Positions 46,800-59,100 of a stretch of DNA of 64,000 nt are shown in pieces. Source of the DNA: Trema orientale (lineage: Eukaryota; Streptophyta; Magnoliopsida; Rosales; Cannabaceae). Both the position numbers and the translations under genes were made by a program. The notes beneath the pieces were generated by a model that was given only the letters and a program-made list of their open reading frames with translations, searched no databases and was not told the origin of the DNA. Numbering within the stretch: the stretch's first letter is position 1; every line of letters begins with the position of its first letter. The stretch lies in contig JXTC01000052.1 in NCBI GenBank assembly GCA_002914845.1, forward strand, positions 607,666 to 671,665, in the 5' to 3' direction.

Positions 46800-47690
46800 A
46801 ATTTTAACCATTAAATGTTGATGTCATTTATTCTTTTCTTATATATCAAAAAAAAAAAAAAAACTTAATCGTTGGTAAAAGTATACCACAACTAAGTGGA
46901 GAAATTTTCATTAATTAACTTCTAGTATATTGATTTTCTGTAAGTGTTGAACTCCGAACCTCATATAACTAAATTTTGGAGCTGTCTACTCCACCAACCA
47001 CTCATGGTTAGCTTATTAATTTCATAATCTGTTGATAATATTGACATTGAATTGAATGTCCTACTCCAATGTCACTAACGCCCAACTCTCGCAAGTCAAC
47101 AAGCACTTAGTACCACACAAAATCCTACGCGCTCTTCACTGAGCTGATTCATATTTGAGTTGGAAAGTTGACATTTGCTAATTATAGCATGTCAACTGTG
47201 TATTATTTTTGAATATTATAGGGATAATGACATATTTCTCCTCTCCATTTTCACTACTTTTTTAAATATATATATATAACTAACTTGTGGTAATTATGAG
47301 TTTCAGAAAAAGAGGGGGGGGGGAACTTGTGGTCTCTATAATTATGGGGAAAACCCTTTTGATTTTTAAGTTTGTTACAAAATCTTTCCTTTAGGTGATC
47401 AGAATGATAAGAAATTTCAAATTCCAAATAAGTTTATGATCATTTAAAGGAGGATTTTGCCCAAAAAAAAGTTTTTTTTCTTAATTAATTACCAGGACCA
47501 CATGAGAATTCACGAAACGACATAAAACCGAGGGGAGAAATATGAACAATTAGCTCAATATATCTAGGAGTCAAAATTATACTGCCAATGTATTAACAAT
47601 TTCTAACAACTCTCAGGTTTATGTTAGCGCCCCAAAAAAAAGTAAAAAAAAAATAAAAAAATGACGACCAAGAAAGAAGCATATAAAACT
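46800..47690. other. 3' flank of the PPR gene, AT-rich
   Basis: It contains poly(A) and poly(G) runs (about 46849-46862 and 47317-47323). No gene is visible. Confidence 0.45.
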
Positions 47691-47691
47691 A

Positions 47692-49764
47692 TTACCAATA
47701 ATTTTTACATGAACATAAACCGTCAATGAAACGATGAAATCTGTTATTGTCCCTAACAATGATCTCTCTCCCTGTAATCTTCGAAACTAGCTTGATGAAC
47801 TCGTGACAATCACCACATACACGGAGGTTTTTCACTACTCGAATCGAATCTTTCGAAGTGGTACTAATAAGAACAAATGCAATAGCCAGTTTCTCACTGT
47901 GACAACGAAGGAAATGCTCCTTCTCCTCCTCTTCTATGTCAAACAACATAAAGTCTGTTGTTGGAACATAACCGGCTGCTTTCAGTTCCTTGTCTAGTTC
48001 ATCAAGTTTTGCATATATCTCCTCGGACAACGGGTGAGTCTTGTCTCCCACAAGGAACTTGTGAACTACACCATCCACTTCGACCCAGCTGCAGCCCCGG
48101 ATTTTTTTAATCCCGAGCTCATTCATTCTTGATCTGGTATTAGCTGCCTCGCTCCACTTTTGGCTAGCTGAGTAAATATTAGATAAAAGAACGTAATTTC
48201 CTGAGCTCCATGGCTCTAACTCAATAAGTTGCTTCAGCACATATTCTGCCAATTGGGTATCTCGATGTAGCCTACAACCCCCCAACAAGGCTCCCCAAAC
48301 TATTGCATTAGCCTTCATTGGCATGCTTTCTATCAGCTTATGAGCTTCAGCTAGAAGGCCTGCACGGGCAAGAAGATCCACCATACATCCATAATGCTCG
48401 ATCGAAGGAGTTAAGGAAAAAAAGCTGCTCATGCCGTTTAAATAACTACGGCCATCATCGACGAGACCAGCATGAGCACACCCAGAAAGCAGCCCAATGA
48501 AAGTGTTTCCATTAGGTTGAATCGCTGATTTCTGCATGTGTCCAAACAGTCCGAACACAGCTTCCACATGTCCATTAATAGCTAGCCCGGATATTGCTGC
48601 ATTCCAGACCACAAGGTCCTTATCTTTCATCTCTTTAAAGACTTCCCAGGCTTTAACAATGTTCCCGCATTTGGCATACATGTCAATCAGAGCCGTTCCT
48701 AGGAAAGGGATAGACAAAATCTCATTCCTATCAATTAAGTTGCTCGCCCAGTCTCCTAATTCTAGTGCTCCTAACCTAGCACAAGCTGAAAACATACCAA
48801 CTAGTGCATAACAATCTGGTTTTATTTCTTCAGCCAGCATTTGTAAGAAGAGGTCTACTCCTTCTCTAGCAAGCCCATTCAGTACATATCCCTGAATCAT
48901 GGTACTCCAAGAAACAACATCCTTTTCTGGCATCCCATCGAAAATTCGACGGGCTTTCTCCATATTTCCACACTTAGCATACATATCTACCAAAGACGTA
49001 GCCACAAAGAGATTCCTCCCCAAGCCATTCTCCATTATGTACTGATCTATCCACTCCGCACTGCTTAAATCTCCTGACTGAGTACACGCAGACAAAACTC
49101 GAACAAGGTTAAAGCCATCAGGCCTCAAACCCGTCTCAATTGATCTCCGAAACATAGAAATAGCCTCCCCAAACCTACCTGCACTGATGTACCCACTAAC
49201 CATAACAGTCCAAGAAACAACATTTCTCTCAGGAATTTCATCAAACATCTTATGGGCATGCTCCAAGTAGCCCGATTTAGCGTACAAACTCAGCAAACTA
49301 GTCTTAACAAACACATCATACTCAAAACCCGATTTCACCACAAGGGTATGAGTTCTCAATCCCAGCTGAAGATCACAAAGTCGAGCACAGGCCTTCAAAA
49401 CGAAAGGGAAGGTGAAACTATTGGGCAAAAATCCCTCCCTCCGCATCGAACAGTATAATTCGACAGCATCGTCGAAGCGGTCGGCGGAAACCAGGCCTTG
49501 GATCATTGTATTCCAAAGATAAATGTTGGGCTGATTGGTCTGGTTGAAGACGAGTCGTGGGTAGCAAGTGTTTTTCCCAAAATCGAAGCCACGGCGCAAG
49601 AACAGGTTGAGGAGATAATTGTCTTGGTCGAGGCCGAGACGAAGGAGCCGGGCGTGGACATGTTTGAGCTGGTTGAAAGAGCTGAAGCCTTGAAGGAGGC
49701 AGGTCTTGATCTGTAGAGCGTTGGATAATGATTGAGAAGAGGCTCTGTTTGAGAGAATGCTCAT
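47692..49764 (-). CDS. Pentatricopeptide repeat protein, PLS-DYW class, 690 aa (At3g08820-like)
   Basis: PPR-DYW proteins enter mitochondria or plastids, bind one RNA site through their PPR motifs and edit C to U with the C-terminal deaminase. The gene is a single exon, as usual for this family. The ATG at 49764 gives MSILSNRASSQSLSNALQIK. Repeated PPR motifs (NIYLWNTMIQGLVSADRFDD, RNVVSWTVMVSGYISAGRFG, KDVVSWSTMIQGYVLNG and others) run from about residue 80 to 480, then the E/E+ region. The DYW domain has the catalytic HSE box at about residues 622-624, CGDC at 650-653, and RFHRF before the end. The protein ends CSCKNYW, so the tripeptide is NYW instead of DYW. The likeness to At3g08820 is from memory of QGFSSFNQLKHVHARLLRLG. 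The target RNA is unknown. Confidence 0.93.
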   Translation of the reverse strand: MSILSNRASSQSLSNALQIKTCLLQGFSSFNQLKHVHARLLRLGLDQDNYLLNLFLRRGFDFGKNTCYPRLVFNQTNQPNIYLWNTMIQGLVSADRFDDAVELYCSMRREGFLPNSFTFPFVLKACARLCDLQLGLRTHTLVVKSGFEYDVFVKTSLLSLYAKSGYLEHAHKMFDEIPERNVVSWTVMVSGYISAGRFGEAISMFRRSIETGLRPDGFNLVRVLSACTQSGDLSSAEWIDQYIMENGLGRNLFVATSLVDMYAKCGNMEKARRIFDGMPEKDVVSWSTMIQGYVLNGLAREGVDLFLQMLAEEIKPDCYALVGMFSACARLGALELGDWASNLIDRNEILSIPFLGTALIDMYAKCGNIVKAWEVFKEMKDKDLVVWNAAISGLAINGHVEAVFGLFGHMQKSAIQPNGNTFIGLLSGCAHAGLVDDGRSYLNGMSSFFSLTPSIEHYGCMVDLLARAGLLAEAHKLIESMPMKANAIVWGALLGGCRLHRDTQLAEYVLKQLIELEPWSSGNYVLLSNIYSASQKWSEAANTRSRMNELGIKKIRGCSWVEVDGVVHKFLVGDKTHPLSEEIYAKLDELDKELKAAGYVPTTDFMLFDIEEEEKEHFLRCHSEKLAIAFVLISTTSKDSIRVVKNLRVCGDCHEFIKLVSKITGREIIVRDNNRFHRFIDGLCSCKNYW

Positions 49765-49769
49765 CACCT

Positions 49770-50153
49770 GTCTCCCGCCAAATGTTCTACGGTCAAGGGA
49801 ACTCTCTCTTGTTTAAAAACACTTTTGAGGTCTAGTGTAAATAATACCAACACTTTTGTACTTGTATACATCGTATGATGTTTTGTTATAAATTAGAGCA
49901 ATGTTATTTAACCCGAACGGGTTTCTAACACGGGTATGTGGTATTTTATGATAAGGTGCCACTGCCACGGAAGTTTTTTGTCAAGTAATTAATGACATTG
50001 TATGCAGGCCCGTTGTTAAAGAAGAGCCACATTAACCGTTCAAGATGATTAGCTTTTTTTTTTTTTTTTTCCCTTTCTTCTTCTTCTTTTTCCCCCTATA
50101 AATTCGTAACTTGTCACCTCAGAAGAGTCAGGATGGGTTATTGGCTATTATCA
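49770..50153. other. Region upstream of the PPR gene
   Basis: The promoter side of the PPR gene. It has a run of T at 50055-50070. Nothing else is recognised. Confidence 0.4.
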
Positions 50154-50496
50154 CTCCTTGTTTACTCTCCACGTACTTTTTTTTTACTATATTTTTTTAT
50201 TACAAACAAGATCTTGAATAAAATTACTATTTAGTACTTAAATCATTTTAAAGTAAATATATTTGCACATATTTAAATAAATTAAAAAAAAAAAGACTTT
50301 TCCACAATTTTCTTAAACACAATTCATCTTAAACCCTAATTTTTTTACTGTTGATTTATACGAATTCTAATTCATTTGCAAGAAATTCTAATTAATAATG
50401 TTCTCATTAATTAATCTCAGTGAGAACATTATTGTAACATTCTTCATACTAAAATTTGCATAAAAGAATTTGATACAGGATTAATCAATTGCTTTT

Positions 50497-50679
50497 GAAT
50501 AATGATTGGGACACCAAAAAATTACACAAAAAAGTTACACTAATGATGTGGCATCTAATAAAACTACTATTTTATCTATGAGTAGGACCACACCATTCAA
50601 AATTTAGTTATTGATATGAATGCCAACTCATATGGTGTAAATTTTTTGTGTAAGTTTTTGGTGTCCCTAGTGTTACTCC
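50497..50679. mobile_element. MITE with GGGACACCAAAA ends, duplicated at 51199-51379
   Basis: The ends gaataatgattgggacacca and tggtgtccctagtgttactc form an imperfect inverted pair. The interior has inverted blocks around gatgtggcatc and gatatgaatgccaac. The same element recurs in the second half of the tandem duplication (51199-51379). Confidence 0.6.
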
Positions 50680-50723
50680 TCCTTGTTTACTCTCCACGTA
50701 CTTTTTTTTTACTATATTTTTTA

Positions 50724-50895
50724 GGGGAAGGCTACAGTAGGGGTGCCCCTACTTAGGGTCACCCTTTATACACCGTTTGATGAAAATCTGTGGAGAATAA
50801 CGGGAATCTGTGGGGAATCTGTTTATACATAGATTCCCATCAAACGGTGTATAGACAGAGCCCTACGCAGGGGCGTCCCTACTGTAGACGCGCCC
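50724..50895. mobile_element. GC-rich foldback Mutator-like MITE, copy 3 (172 bp)
   Basis: The left arm ggggaaggctacagtagggg is mirrored by the right arm cgtccctactgtagacgcgccc. The inner pair caccgtttgatgaaaatctg and agattcccatcaaacggtg extends the hairpin. The flanks are tatttttta (50715-50723) and tttttttta (50896-50904), a 9-bp duplication with one mismatch. Confidence 0.8.
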
Positions 50896-51379
50896 TTTTT
50901 TTTATTACAAACAAGATCTTGAATAAAAATACTATTTAGTACTTAAATCATTTTAAAGTAAATATATTTGCACATCTTTAAATAAAAAAAAAAAAGACTT
51001 TTCCACAATTTTCTTAAACACAATTCATCTTAAACACTAATTTTTTTACTGTTGATTTATACGAATTCTAATTCATTTGCAATAAATTCTAATTAATAAT
51101 GCTCTCATTAATTAATCTCAGTGAGAACATTATTGTAACATTCTTCATACTAAAATTTGCATAAAAGAATTTGATACAGGATTAACCAATTACTTTTGAA
51201 TAATGATTGGGACACCAAAAAGTTGCACCAAAAAATTACACCAATGATGTGGCATCTAATAAAACTACTATTTTATCTATGAGTAGGACCACACCATTCA
51301 AAATTTAGTTCTTGATATGAATGCCAACTCATATGATGTAAGTTTTTTGTGTAAATTTTTGGTGTCCCTAGTGTTACTC

Positions 51380-52945
51380 ATTGCTTTTTTAACTTTTCTT
51401 AATGTAACTTTCTTTCTAAAGTGAAAATAATATCGACTAAGAAACCTGTGATCAAGAGATTTTTCAGGAATAAGATTGCCCCATTAATCCCATGCCAAAA
51501 TGCACCATGATCCGTACCAACTTGAATTACTTTGGTTATTAGGCAACAACAATTGGTGCTTGCTCATTAGTATTACAATACACGCAGATTTGTCTTGTTT
51601 TGGCCCAAAAAAAAAAAAAAAAAAAGCGCTGGGTAGAACTTAGAAGAAGGATGATCAAAAGCATGAAAGAGGATAAAAGTAGGAAAAGGACTGATGGGTA
51701 TGATAAGAGAGAAACGTGAGAGTGGGGGTGGGAAGAGAGTGAGAAAAACTAGATTAAGGGATAGTTATGGAAAAAATAAGGGTATAAAAAGTACTAACTA
51801 AATTTTAAAATTTAATTAAAAGTGTGATCTTAAAAATAAGATGGAGAGAGTAAACAAGAGAGCGACAATAAACCCGCTCAAAGAATTATGATAAATAGCA
51901 CGACTTGAAGTTTAATGGTTTTTTTACTTTTTATTTTTTTGTTTATTTGTATTTTGTAACTCCAAAACCCAGCATTTGGAGTTTAATTTTTAAATTCTAA
52001 TTCTAGGTTACGATATTTTTTCCAGCTGACATTCGTAATTTGCTTTACTCTTGCTTGATGAACTCCATATTGCCACAAACAACACTAGGCTCCAATCGTT
52101 GGATAACATTCTAGCAGGAAAACGGATTTCGGGATTCTGTAGTCTGTACCTTGCATAAAATGGAATCCAAACAAGTATGAATAAAACAAATTTACAAAGG
52201 GGGGTCTATCCAACTCCCACCCAAGGTCACCATTGACATTCTTCTAACATTTCTGTAAATATAAAACAACCTATTTAAGAGTATCACTAATAACATAATC
52301 CATGGTTCTAGGGACAAAAAAGGGAGCACAAAATTCCAAATAGAAGCGGATAGATTGAGCACTATGAATTTACTGAAGACAAGGAAAAAAAATTATACAG
52401 GGAAAGAATTCATATTAACTAACAATACGAAACACAGAAATGCCTTTTCAATACATGGGGCAGTAGAAAACCCAATAAATGAGTACAAATATATAGGATT
52501 AAAAAAAACGCGCTACATACAATATTACAAAATTTCATTCAAAAGCATTTTACATGTCAAAATTTACACACTCGAACACAATTTACACTGACCAAGATCT
52601 TCAAATGATGTGATCATACGCCATATTCAATTGGTCAAACGCTTGCACGCTGAGCCTTCTGGCAGTCATTCTTGTATAAGCTTTCCCTTTTTTTTTTTTT
52701 TCCTTTCTTTTTTCCCACACAAATTTCCGTGGGACAGAGCAGAGTCTCTTGGAAATAACACGTATTCTAGGTACAAGATACAAAAGATGGAGTTTTAAGG
52801 AGAGGGTGTGAAGGGTGTATTATACACGAATATTGTATAGGAAAAGAAGAGTCGACCAGAGTCCATAGAATTCCTACTTGCACCAAGAGAAAGAATGGTC
52901 CCCAAAACCAGTTACCTTTCTCTACTGTGGTAAAATTAGTTTCTT
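51380..52945. other. Intergenic DNA and 3' flank of the SCAR2-like gene
   Basis: A poly(A) run lies at 51607-51625. The 3' UTR of the SCAR2-like gene should cover the right part (from about 52350 to 52945). No other gene is supported. Confidence 0.45.
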
Positions 52946-53074
52946 TCAAGAACTCCAATTATCATCGTCGTCATCTTCGTCATCGCTTCCAGCCAATGCC
53001 TATACAGAAATTCATCAAAATTATATACATTAAACTGGGATATGCTTATGTACATGTGTGTATAAGTATATATA

Positions 53075-53105
<31 letters not shown>

Positions 53106-56100
53106 AGGGAGAAGGGTAACCTGGCGAATTGCATTCGCTTTCTCCAAGATGGCAGCAACCTTCAAGTTGGTTTTAGGAGTGGGACCAGGAATGCTAGGTC
53201 TTGCCGCCGTAGCAGGCTTCAAGTTGAAGGACTGAAGCAACAAAAAATATGTCATATAACAATTCCCTAAAAAAAAAACTCGAGATAAAATAAAGGACAA
53301 ACTAATGTTCTGAAAAATCAAAATTCGCTCTGTTTGGAACCCGGATTTTGAAGGAAAAAAAATTGCAAGGAAAAAGTCATGGAAAAAGAAAGAAAAATAC
53401 TTTTCCTAAGTTTATAGAACTTAATTTTCACACTTTTGATTTTACTAATTAATGTGTCAATATTCTATATACTAAAAAATAACGTCAAATCAAACTTTTG
53501 TTTTTTTAGAAAAAAAAAAATTTATCGTTTTTTGTTTCAATCCAAAGAAGAGAAAATAGGATCTCTTGGAATTTTTTTTCTTTCCCTCCAAAAATCCAAG
53601 TTCCAAACGGAGACTAACGAGTACCATCAACCCTAACCTTAGTTCGTATCTGTTCTAGCAATGAATCTCTTTCCTCAGCCTTTGGTCCAATCTGAGGCCG
53701 AACTCGTTCAGTTACCTTTCTCAACTGCAAATTATTCAACAGGTTACAAATCATGTCTATGTTAGGGATCAAACCTAATAGTTGGATTTTCTGTACAATG
53801 AAACTATCAATTAGCATTACCTTGCTTTTCCCATGAGCATTAACTGCATCTATGAGGGGATTCCTAGGACGAGGAAGCTTGTTCACTGGATTTCCATTTG
53901 GCTTTTCAACCTCAGAGTCTGGCATCATAGAAGAATTATTTGACGACCATGCTTTTTCTCCCTCTGGCATCAGCAAACCAAGCCGAACCTGCTCATCCAC
54001 CATGGTTGGAGGTGCCATAGATGTCACAAATGGATTTCCTAGTTCTCCCTTTGAATATTCCAATGATTGCTCATGTATCATGGTTTCGACACCTGTTTCT
54101 GGAGCCACTTGGTTCATAGGCTGGCTCACTTCTCGTGAAACCTCGTGATTTTGTCCAGTCGTACTTTGAGCGGTCAGTGTTGGTGAGAAGAAACTTGAAC
54201 CAGACTCCTCCGTTTCTCTTTCTAAAGCAAGGTTACCATTCCCATGTCCCTCCCTAGAAACTGCTGGTAACGTTAAGAATGGGTTCAGGGATTGTGTTCC
54301 CCCTAAAGCAAGGTAAGAGTACTGAGTATTTGCATCATTAACAATTGTTGGCAACTGCATTGAATATGTAGGAGGCTGTGCCAAATTACTGGTCAAAGGC
54401 TCAGCCACATGCAGGGATTTCTCATTTTCTACGATGGTGGGAGGCAAAATTGGATGCTGAGGCTGCTGCATCCCACTCTGAGATGCTGGAACATCAGCTT
54501 GAGCTTTCTCATCAGCTCTATATGGCTGTATTGATGGAAACAAGCCCTGACTAAATTTCCCCATCCTCCACTGCATAGGAGGTAGGGGCGGCAATGGTGG
54601 CATCTCCCCCAGATCAACTTGAGTTGTTTCTGGGAGCAGGACAAGGCTTGAAGGAGCAAACTCCGATGGATTAGCTGCTTGCCTTATGTCATCAACTTCT
54701 GGGCCTGCTGATTTTGATGAGAATTCTGAGGTCAAAGATTGGCTTGGAAGGTCTTCCTGAAATGATTCTAAAGAAGTATCTGCACGAATTTCTTGACTTA
54801 TGTGGTTTGGAGATTCGATCTGCTCACTTGTTTCCTCACCCATCTGATTTAAGGATTCCATCTGTTCAGAAGGAAGACTTGATGAGTTTATACTTGCTCT
54901 ATCTACTTGCTGACATTCCACATCAAGTTGATTACAGAATACCTGTGATTTCTCTGAAGGAATTTCCGGATGAGAACCAGCTTCCTCTGTTACTACACAG
55001 TCTGTACCAACTTGATCAGCTTGCAACTTCCACGACTTTTCTAAAGGAGTTTCTGGATGCGGACCTGCTTCATCCGTTTGCAAATCTTCCGTATCGACCT
55101 GGTCAGCTTGCAACTTCACTGCCTTTTCTGAAGGAGTTTCTGCCTCTGGAAGGTAACAGGTAGATAACGACACAGTATCTTCCCCATTCTCTACACGATA
55201 ACTATCACAGGAAGGTCTTAATTCTGACTCCTGATCACTCAGATCCGAAGATGTTGATGCTGCAGAGATATCAACGGCAGACGCACTGTACTGGGTCTTT
55301 TCAGCTGGAGATAAATCATCATCAGCAGCAGCAACAGCAATATTAGGACTGAAATTATCATAAGAAACGGGTATATTTGGGTCCAAGCCCAAATCTGAGG
55401 GAGCAGCTTCCACATGATGCAAATCTTCAAGTGTTCCTGATTCCGTGGCACATTCTGGAGAAAATACCTCATCTAATGCCAGTTCTTGCTGTTGAGGAAC
55501 CACAAATCCAAAAAGAGATTCTCGCAGCTCTGTTGGATTTGATGGAGAACATTCTGTGTAAGGAGGCAAACATATACCACTGCTAATGTTATCAACAATA
55601 TTGCTAGTATCAGCAGAATGGACTGCTGCATCTTCTACTGCAACTGTTTCATCTACCACACTATCCACTTCTGTAAGATCACAATTACCTGTACCGCTTA
55701 GATAGCTAGATGGATGTTGCAGAGAAACAACATCGCCTCCAACTGCATCCCCACAGCTTCTAGACAGACCTATCTCCTCAGGATCTGGAACACCTGCTTC
55801 TGCTGAAACATGCTCAAGATGAGACAATTTTTCACTTAAATCTGCAGACTCTGGCTCCTTTAAGCCAGGAGTCTCTGGAGAATCCACTCTGGAAGTTACC
55901 TCCTCTGAGACATGGCTCTTTGCAAAATCCACAGTGGGAGACAAATCTTCTGAGTTGACTTCGGTTGCTGTAAAAGAGCCATTCACTTTCGAAACAATAT
56001 TGTGAGGCAATAACACATCTGAATGATCACTAGACACTGTAAAATTGTTAGGCAGTAGGGAATTAGCCGATTGACTGTCTAAGACTGGTAATGATGAGGA

Positions 56101-59100
56101 GGAGAGCTGCTTTTCTGTGATTGAATTAAATGGTGAATCAATTTCACCACTGACTAGACTTTTATTTGAATCTTCGCCTTCATCTTGTGTTTGATATTCT
56201 TCATTTACAGAACTGTCTCTGCTTTCCTTCCCAGAAGCTAGCTCTGAATTGTTTGGCAAATGCAGCACATTATCATAAATGACACTTGGATCTTCGTCTC
56301 CCACTTCATTCAAAAGATAAATTTCAGAAGTCTTTGTGATATCATCAGTACCTTGGGAGGAAACTCGAGAACCAATAGCTATAGAATCGACCGTATTTTT
56401 CCCATTTTCGACATTGTCTGGTACTTTAGAATCAAGCATGATATGTTCAGCGGGTGTTCCACCTACCTGAGGTCCCTCCGCTGAATCTGTTGTCAATGAG
56501 TTTGCTCCAGGGCCTGTTTGTAGTGATGTAAGATACAAATCATTAAGCAAAGCACCACTAGATGCATCTCCATGATCAGGGACGCTTTCTTTCTCGATGC
56601 ATATGTCATGGGATGCCACAAACTCATCATCTTTGGCTCCCAGAGACTGTGCAGTTACAGGGAGCTCATTGGATGCCTTATATACAATCTCAGCTCCACA
56701 AATTTCAGAAGAAGGGAAAACTTTAGCAGCTCCATCATCATCTGAGGGTGTATTCTCAACCACACTGATTGGAGTATCAGAGTAAGAAAAACTCAATCTG
56801 TTTTTCTTGAATGAATTATTCCCATCATCTGATGTAGAGAAGTTTCCAACTGATTGAGTATCCGAAAGCAGAGCTCGGCACTCATGATGTTCTTCATTTG
56901 CATCATAATCTGCTGCATGTGTTTCAGCCTTTAAGAACCGCAGATTACTATTAGGTCTATATTCATTGTCTGTTTCCATTTCTGACTCCATGCTAGCTAG
57001 AGCATCCATGTAATTGTCTACCTCGCTGGTCATATCATCAGACTCATATCCATTCATACCCCCTTTAGTTTTGCCTTCTCCACTGATTGCCAATTGCTTC
57101 TCAACTTGCACTTCATGGAGGGGGGAAGATATTTTAACAGTCTCATCATTACGGATTGTATCAGACACCTCGATAGTTTCTCTACCAACCATCTCCTTGT
57201 CAAAACCATTAATTGATTGTGATGAACAATCACTTGCATTTCTTGGTGAACTTTCTGCAGGACTCACTGTACTGATTTCAAGTATTCTAATCCCTGATTC
57301 ACTAGTATAATTTGATGTTAAGAGTGCTGAAGTAACAGAAGTTTCACAAGCCAATTCACGCTCTGGTGGAGTTTCTACAAACTTCTCCATATAACTTTTC
57401 CCTGTTTTGGAGTCAATTGCAGATCCATTTAACTGTCTTTTCTTCAATTTCACCAGACGTGCAGGGTCACTAAGACCATTCTCAACACGCTCCTCCAGGA
57501 ATAACTGGTGCAATCTGCACTACATGAAAATAATGAGTTACCAATTTATATTTACAAATTCATACTCGCCACCCTATGAGGTAATTCATATAATGAACCA
57601 ATATGAATAAAGAGCCCTCACTTTGTATGTGAAGTTGGTGCTACTTCTGGGGTCGTTTCTCCATTCCTCCAGCGCAATCCTTTCTTCTGCTAAAAAGAAG
57701 GGGGGGAATATCAACTTACTATGCAAATTTGTACAGTAAAGCAGAAAGTTGACATCAGTACAAGATAAGTTAATTTCCAATACTCTGGCCATAAGGTAGC
57801 AGTCACAGCATTGATAAGGGGGAAAATGATGTATTTGCAGTACATTATAGTTATGAACTTATGCACATCCATATGAATGTGTGATTGCATGTATGCGGGT
57901 GCGTGAATGTGGCTACATAAATATGCATCTTAGCACATGTAAATAATTTAAATACACACAAAGAGAACACATTAATGGACCTAAGTACTCATAATTGCAT
58001 TTGCGTGCACACGTCTATATAGACATGATCTAACATGTATAATTATGTAATAATGATCAAACACATGTATCTATGTAATATGTAAGTATGCCTGTCTAAG
58101 CACTTATATCATGTATTCCTGTCATTTTAGATTCCAACTTAAGCTTTGCAGCTACTCAGATTCCAACTTAGGCTTGTACTACAATTTTTTTCTATAAGAA
58201 GATCTTTAATTGCAACCATTGCCACAGAACTTTGTGCTTATTAATTGCAGTAACAATCATTTTATTAGAGTACCTTCACTTTACGGTTCTTCTTTTCTCG
58301 CTGAATCTCTCCTTTTGCTATTCCAGCTGCTGCTGCTTCCACTTTGAAGAATGATGGATCAGTATAACGCTTCAGACATGCACCAGCTCCCGCAACATCA
58401 AACCTGTTAAAAACAAGAAGATTTTCTAAAACTTCCAAGTTGTGAATCGAATCTGTTAAGTTCCAATTTTTGCAATGACTAAAGTGGAGACACTGAATNG
58501 CACATACTTGTCCAAAAGGAATAACCGCGGTGGACCCCGGGACTCTTCATAAGAGTCCATTACAAAGCGAGGCAAATCTCCACGGGCAACCAGATTTTGT
58601 TCAGAGCGCAAATTAGAATGCCAATCAACACCTACAGTCAAATAATTATGGTAATGCCTTTAAACCTAAAATCCAATTAATTGTATGTAACTACATATAA
58701 CCTTCTATAAATAACAAAATCAAATTTCAATAAATACTTCTACGAAAGAGAATTATTCACAAACTATAAAGACACAGTGTCGAATTCCATAGCTTTTAAG
58801 AGCCTAAAATCATAAACAAACTGAGTTCTCTAATCCAAGTTACATTTTCCAGTCCTTTTTAAATATATGTGCATAACATTTATATGCAGATGTAAAGGTC
58901 TAAAAGGAAAGATGTCTAAATGAGGAATCACAATTTAAACAAGTTACGAACTTCTGTCACCCAGAAATTCACGAGAACAATCACACAAATGTTGTCCTGT
59001 TAAGACCAACCGTTCAGCATCCACTTAGAATAATAATTACTTAGATATTAAAAAAAAATAACTACTTAGATATAAATAAATAATAGTGGGCTTCTATGAT

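Larger units (their letters stand above)
50154..51376. repeat. Tandem duplication of about 525 bp, one copy holding a foldback MITE
   Basis: Copy A is 50154-50678 and copy B is 50679-51376. They share ctccttgtttactctccacg, acaaacaagatcttgaataa and the rest nearly throughout. Copy B is longer only because the GC-rich foldback element (50724-50895) and its target duplication sit in it. Copy A preserves the empty site actatatttttttattac. Confidence 0.9.

Noticed and set aside
54714-55163. 149-codon open frame on the plus strand
   Set aside because: It is the antisense shadow of the large SCAR2 exon and its internal repeats.
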